From Marsupella aquatica (lineage: Eukaryota; Marchantiophyta): a DNA stretch of 64,000 bases. A program made the translations under genes and the position numbers. The stretch lies in contig OZ316891.1 in NCBI GenBank assembly GCA_973895155.1, positions 16,926,001 through 16,990,000 on the forward strand, in the 5' to 3' direction. The notes below the pieces were generated by a model. That model searched no databases. It saw only the letters and a list, made by a program, of their open reading frames with translations, and was not told the DNA's origin. Positions 60,989 to 64,000 of this stretch are shown here, piece after piece (the stretch's first letter is position 1; each line of letters starts with the position of its first letter).

Positions 60989-63900
60989 GCCGATTCCCGC
61001 AGGTTTCGCGCTTGGCGAGGCCGTTTCCGCGGCTTAGCGGCATGGGACGCTGCTAACTTCCTTCTATTACTATTAGCCTTTTACACACATATACTGGACA
61101 GATCCTTCATCGGGTCATGAGATACGTAGCCGGCCTAATCTAGGCCTTCCCTTGTCTTCCTCTCCTTCTGGTTAGGTATGTTTGGATTCCGCCGCCGGAA
61201 TGATCCCCAATAGGCTTGGTTAAGCCGCTAAGACCTCTCTCAGCTCGACACATCCAACTCTCTCACTCCCTTGCTTACTTTCCTTCCTTCTGGTTGATGT
61301 GGGCACTCTTCACACAAGTTAATGCGACACACAAATAGCAAAATGACTCCTTCTGACTAAGTCATACCATGCACTTGCCATACAAACAGTACATCTCACA
61401 CACAAGCTCTGCGAACTAAGCCGTGAGGCCAACTCTATTCAGCTCTTAGGCATGAGGAAACATGAATATACACAAGGTCACGGTATGACTAACCGAGAGC
61501 TTCTCTTACTACTTGATCCCAGCCCGGCTGGTGCAAACTAAAAACTTGCTAAAGAAGAGGCCCTGAGCTCCCCGCTGCCCAAGTACTTATCCTGGTAGTG
61601 GATCCACCTAATTCTTTGCAGCGTAAGCCTAATCTACCTAACAGTAACCTACCTGCCCGAAACTACCTATGTACAGCAAGGCAGGAGCACAAGTGTTGCT
61701 CCTACCAGTGGAACCGCAATCCCACTAAGCTAAGTGTCAGGGCCGCCTCCTAGTCCTGATCCTAATCCTAAACTTGGAGATCAGCGCCTGCCCTGCCCAC
61801 TCACGCCTCCTACCTCCACGTCCGCCCTTCCTAAAAGGAACGGCGCCCTTGCACCATCACGACACCGGTGGTGGATCCTCAATGGACGCCCCCAACGCTT
61901 CCTCCTCAACCACTGTCGTAGGTTCGTTCTCTGACAGATTACCTGCCCTTGACTGAGTCAACTCTCCATCGGCCTGATTGGGTCTATCATCGACATCGGC
62001 GTTGGCTCGGGAATCATTCTCGGCTACGGCCTCAGCCTCGGCTATGGTCTCCCCGGCCTGCTCAAGAGGCGGATCTGGGATACCGGCCTCATTATTGAGT
62101 AGTTCGGCTTGGGCCGCGCCATCCCCACCCTTGGTGATAGCGGGATCTATTGCCGTGTTCATGCCGGAGGTTGGTGCTGGGTCTACCTCCTTGGTCACCA
62201 CGGCCAGTGGAGTCGTATTACTCCTTGACCCTGAAGGTTTCCGCTTCTTCTTCTTTTCTGGTTCGGTAGCTGGTCCCTTCCCCTTCCCACTTACTTTTGT
62301 CACTGGTGCAGGTGGCGCGGCTTGTTCTTCGGCCAGTACCACTCCTGGTAACTTGGTTGCCCCAATTGGAGTTGGGCCTGATGAAGACAAGCACTTAAAT
62401 ACTGCGGCTTGTTTCTTCAGCCGCTCTGTTTGGTTGTCAGCCCGCCGCTGTAGGTTCTCCATCTTCCTCGTGATTTCCTCCAACTCCTCCTGGGTCCCAT
62501 CCAGGTCCTTGCACGCCTTCTGGGCTTCCTCCAGTTCTCTGTTCAAGGTAGCCCTCTCCTCCCGGGTTGCTCTTAGCTCCTTGTCGAGCTCTGCAATGAT
62601 GACAGACTCCATCTGGTTCATCTTGGCGTAAGTCTGATCGAGCATCTCGTCCTTCTCCCGTAGGTCGGCCTTGAAGCTGGCCGTCAGGGACGCAAGCTCC
62701 TGCTGCAGCGCCATAATCCCTTGATAGGATTTCCCTAACTCGGCCTCCTTCTGCTCAAGGGCTCCGCGGATTTTCTCGAGCTCCCCCTTCAACGCCCATT
62801 CCTTTCTTTGGGTCTCCGCCATGGCCCGGTTGTTGGCTGTTATGTGGGCCTCCTCTGCATTCCTCAGCTCCTTCTTCCATTTCTCCCTGTCCTTGATTGC
62901 GTCGGCCAATTCTCCTTGGGTCCGCGTTAGTAGATTCTCGATCATCCGATTATCAGATTGTGCGGTATCCAACTGGCCCTGCATGATATTTAGCTCATGC
63001 CGCTTAATCCGCAGCTCATCTTGGGCTTTCTTGGCCACCCTCAGGTCCTTGATTTCGGCTTCCCTTTCCCTAAGCCGACGGATGACCTCGTCCTTCTTGC
63101 TTCTTTCCAAGGCCACCGCTTCTTCTAATTGGCGTTTCTCCAACATCTCCCTCTGAAAAAAGGGTCCCTGCTCCAACTCCTCCCCAAATATGCTGAGCGC
63201 CAGTTCTCCACACATCTCCCCGTACTCCATGGCTCTGTCTTTAGCATAGGTGGAGGAAGTAGAAGTCATCGGCATCATCCACCGCGGCCTCTGCTCCCAA
63301 GCCGTCTTGCGGATCTCTTCAATCGTGGCTAGAGGTTTGCTTCCTTTTTCGGCTAGCCGCTTGATGTCCTCCGACCAATCTCCTCCTGGCAAATCCTTTT
63401 CTCTAGCCAGGGCTGCCTCCTCTTCCTGCCTAATTCGCTCCTGAAATTCCTGCGCCGTCTATTTTATGCCGTCAAAGCTCGGGGGAGCAACATCTGGTGG
63501 GGGAGACTCAGGGCTACTCTGCTGGTTGGGGTCCCCTCGTACTACCCTTGGAAGTGTGGGGATAAACCGGCCACAGGTCCTTACTCCTGGAACGTGATGG
63601 TCCGACCCATAGCCGGAGTTATCATGGCTGTAGTCCTCCACTGCCTCCTCTACTTCTTGGACTTCCGGCTTCTCCCTCTCCTCTTCGTCGGTAGGAGCTT
63701 CAGGCAATTCTGCCTCAGATTCAGAGCTTGAGACTCCCACGTACATTCGAACACCCTGCTTGGATTCTGGCCTGATTTTGCTTAGGTTGACCTCTGGGGC
63801 AGTGTCCTGCATTGTTGCCATTGCCGTTGTCATTGCCGATGCCGATCTCTTCTCTTTCTCCAGTAGTTTCAGTAGTTTCTGCATGCCTGGTTGCTGCATC

Positions 63901-64000
63901 GGCAAGTCTTCCTTCCTTGGCCTAAACACCTGCTCGATCGTCAGGCTAACAGGTGGTTGAGGCTTCTCTGCTACCGGCCTCGGTGCTGGGGCTTCCTCGG
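60940..64000 (-). mobile_element. LTR D copy 4 (partial, runs off window)
   Basis: It starts TGTGGTGCGTCCC at 60940, the same terminus as at 43474, and matches the solo LTR in reverse complement. It holds the perfect hairpin ATTCCG-CCGC-CGGAAT (61186-61201, plus-strand reading), the non-coding part, and the 3' two thirds of the accessory ORF. The left flank is element G sequence; the right end is outside, so its status (solo or part of an element) is unknown. Confidence 0.9.
61857..64000 (-). pseudogene. LTR D accessory ORF, copy 4 (one stop, 5' end off window)
   Basis: The frame is open from 63392 to the stop at 61857 (511 codons: linker, coiled coil, KKKKRKP, Ala/Glu tail). It is also open from 63929 to about 63459, upstream of a TAG where the intact copy has a Gln codon. 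It is less damaged than copy 2. The globular N-terminal domain lies beyond the window. Confidence 0.8.

Overview
This window is a nest of plant LTR retrotransposons. No ordinary host gene, rRNA or tRNA gene was recognised. A land plant, most likely a seed plant, is suggested by Ty3/gypsy polyproteins of the non-chromodomain type with tRNA-Asp primer sites (as in the Athila/Tat side of the family), and by a Ty1/copia element of a type common in seed plants. The species cannot be named from this sequence.

Layout, left to right. (1) 1-2631: right-hand part of a large LTR of family A, minus strand, cutting into an unknown minus-strand ORF (H, 3432 to 2632) that has its own TATA box. (2) 4470-7824: decayed LTR-like sequence (family E) with a broken coiled-coil ORF, TATA-like motifs, G-tracts, a 26-bp tandem repeat and conserved hairpins. 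(3) 7825-12479: a solo LTR of family D, flanked by the 5-bp duplication GGAGG, carrying an intact 1207-codon ORF. (4) 12485-14854, continuing at 42470-43473: more family E sequence, including an accessory ORF split by element A. (5) 14855-42464: a complete family A gypsy element, minus strand, with TSD CTAGC and 3920-bp LTRs; each LTR carries a 618-codon ORF, and the gag-pol is one 2132-codon ORF. (6) 28257-41403: a complete family B gypsy element, plus strand, with TSD TAACT and 1359-bp LTRs, inserted in the 5' LTR of A. (7) 43474-57547: a decayed family D gypsy element, minus strand, 3' LTR at 43474-48170, with pol interrupted by (8) a copia element at 48427-54387 (TSD GTTTC, 137-bp LTRs). 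(9) 57548-64000: a D LTR fragment, a possible further element (G) with a coiled-coil ORF, and another D LTR running off the window.

The most notable theme is an accessory protein shared by the gypsy families: a globular domain, a long coiled coil and basic, nuclear-localisation-like patches. In families A and D, and probably E, it lies inside the LTR itself, apparently in U3. In family B the counterpart lies between pol and the 3' LTR, bracketed by two copies of the polypurine tract. Family B also shows a UGA-CAA-UUA context between gag-protease and RT that matches the known stop-codon readthrough motif, a second protease-like ORF, and a dispersed GGACGC...GCGTCC hairpin motif.

Nesting gives the order of events: E is older than A, which is older than B; D is older than the copia element. 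All distances and homologies were read by eye; no alignment or database search was run.
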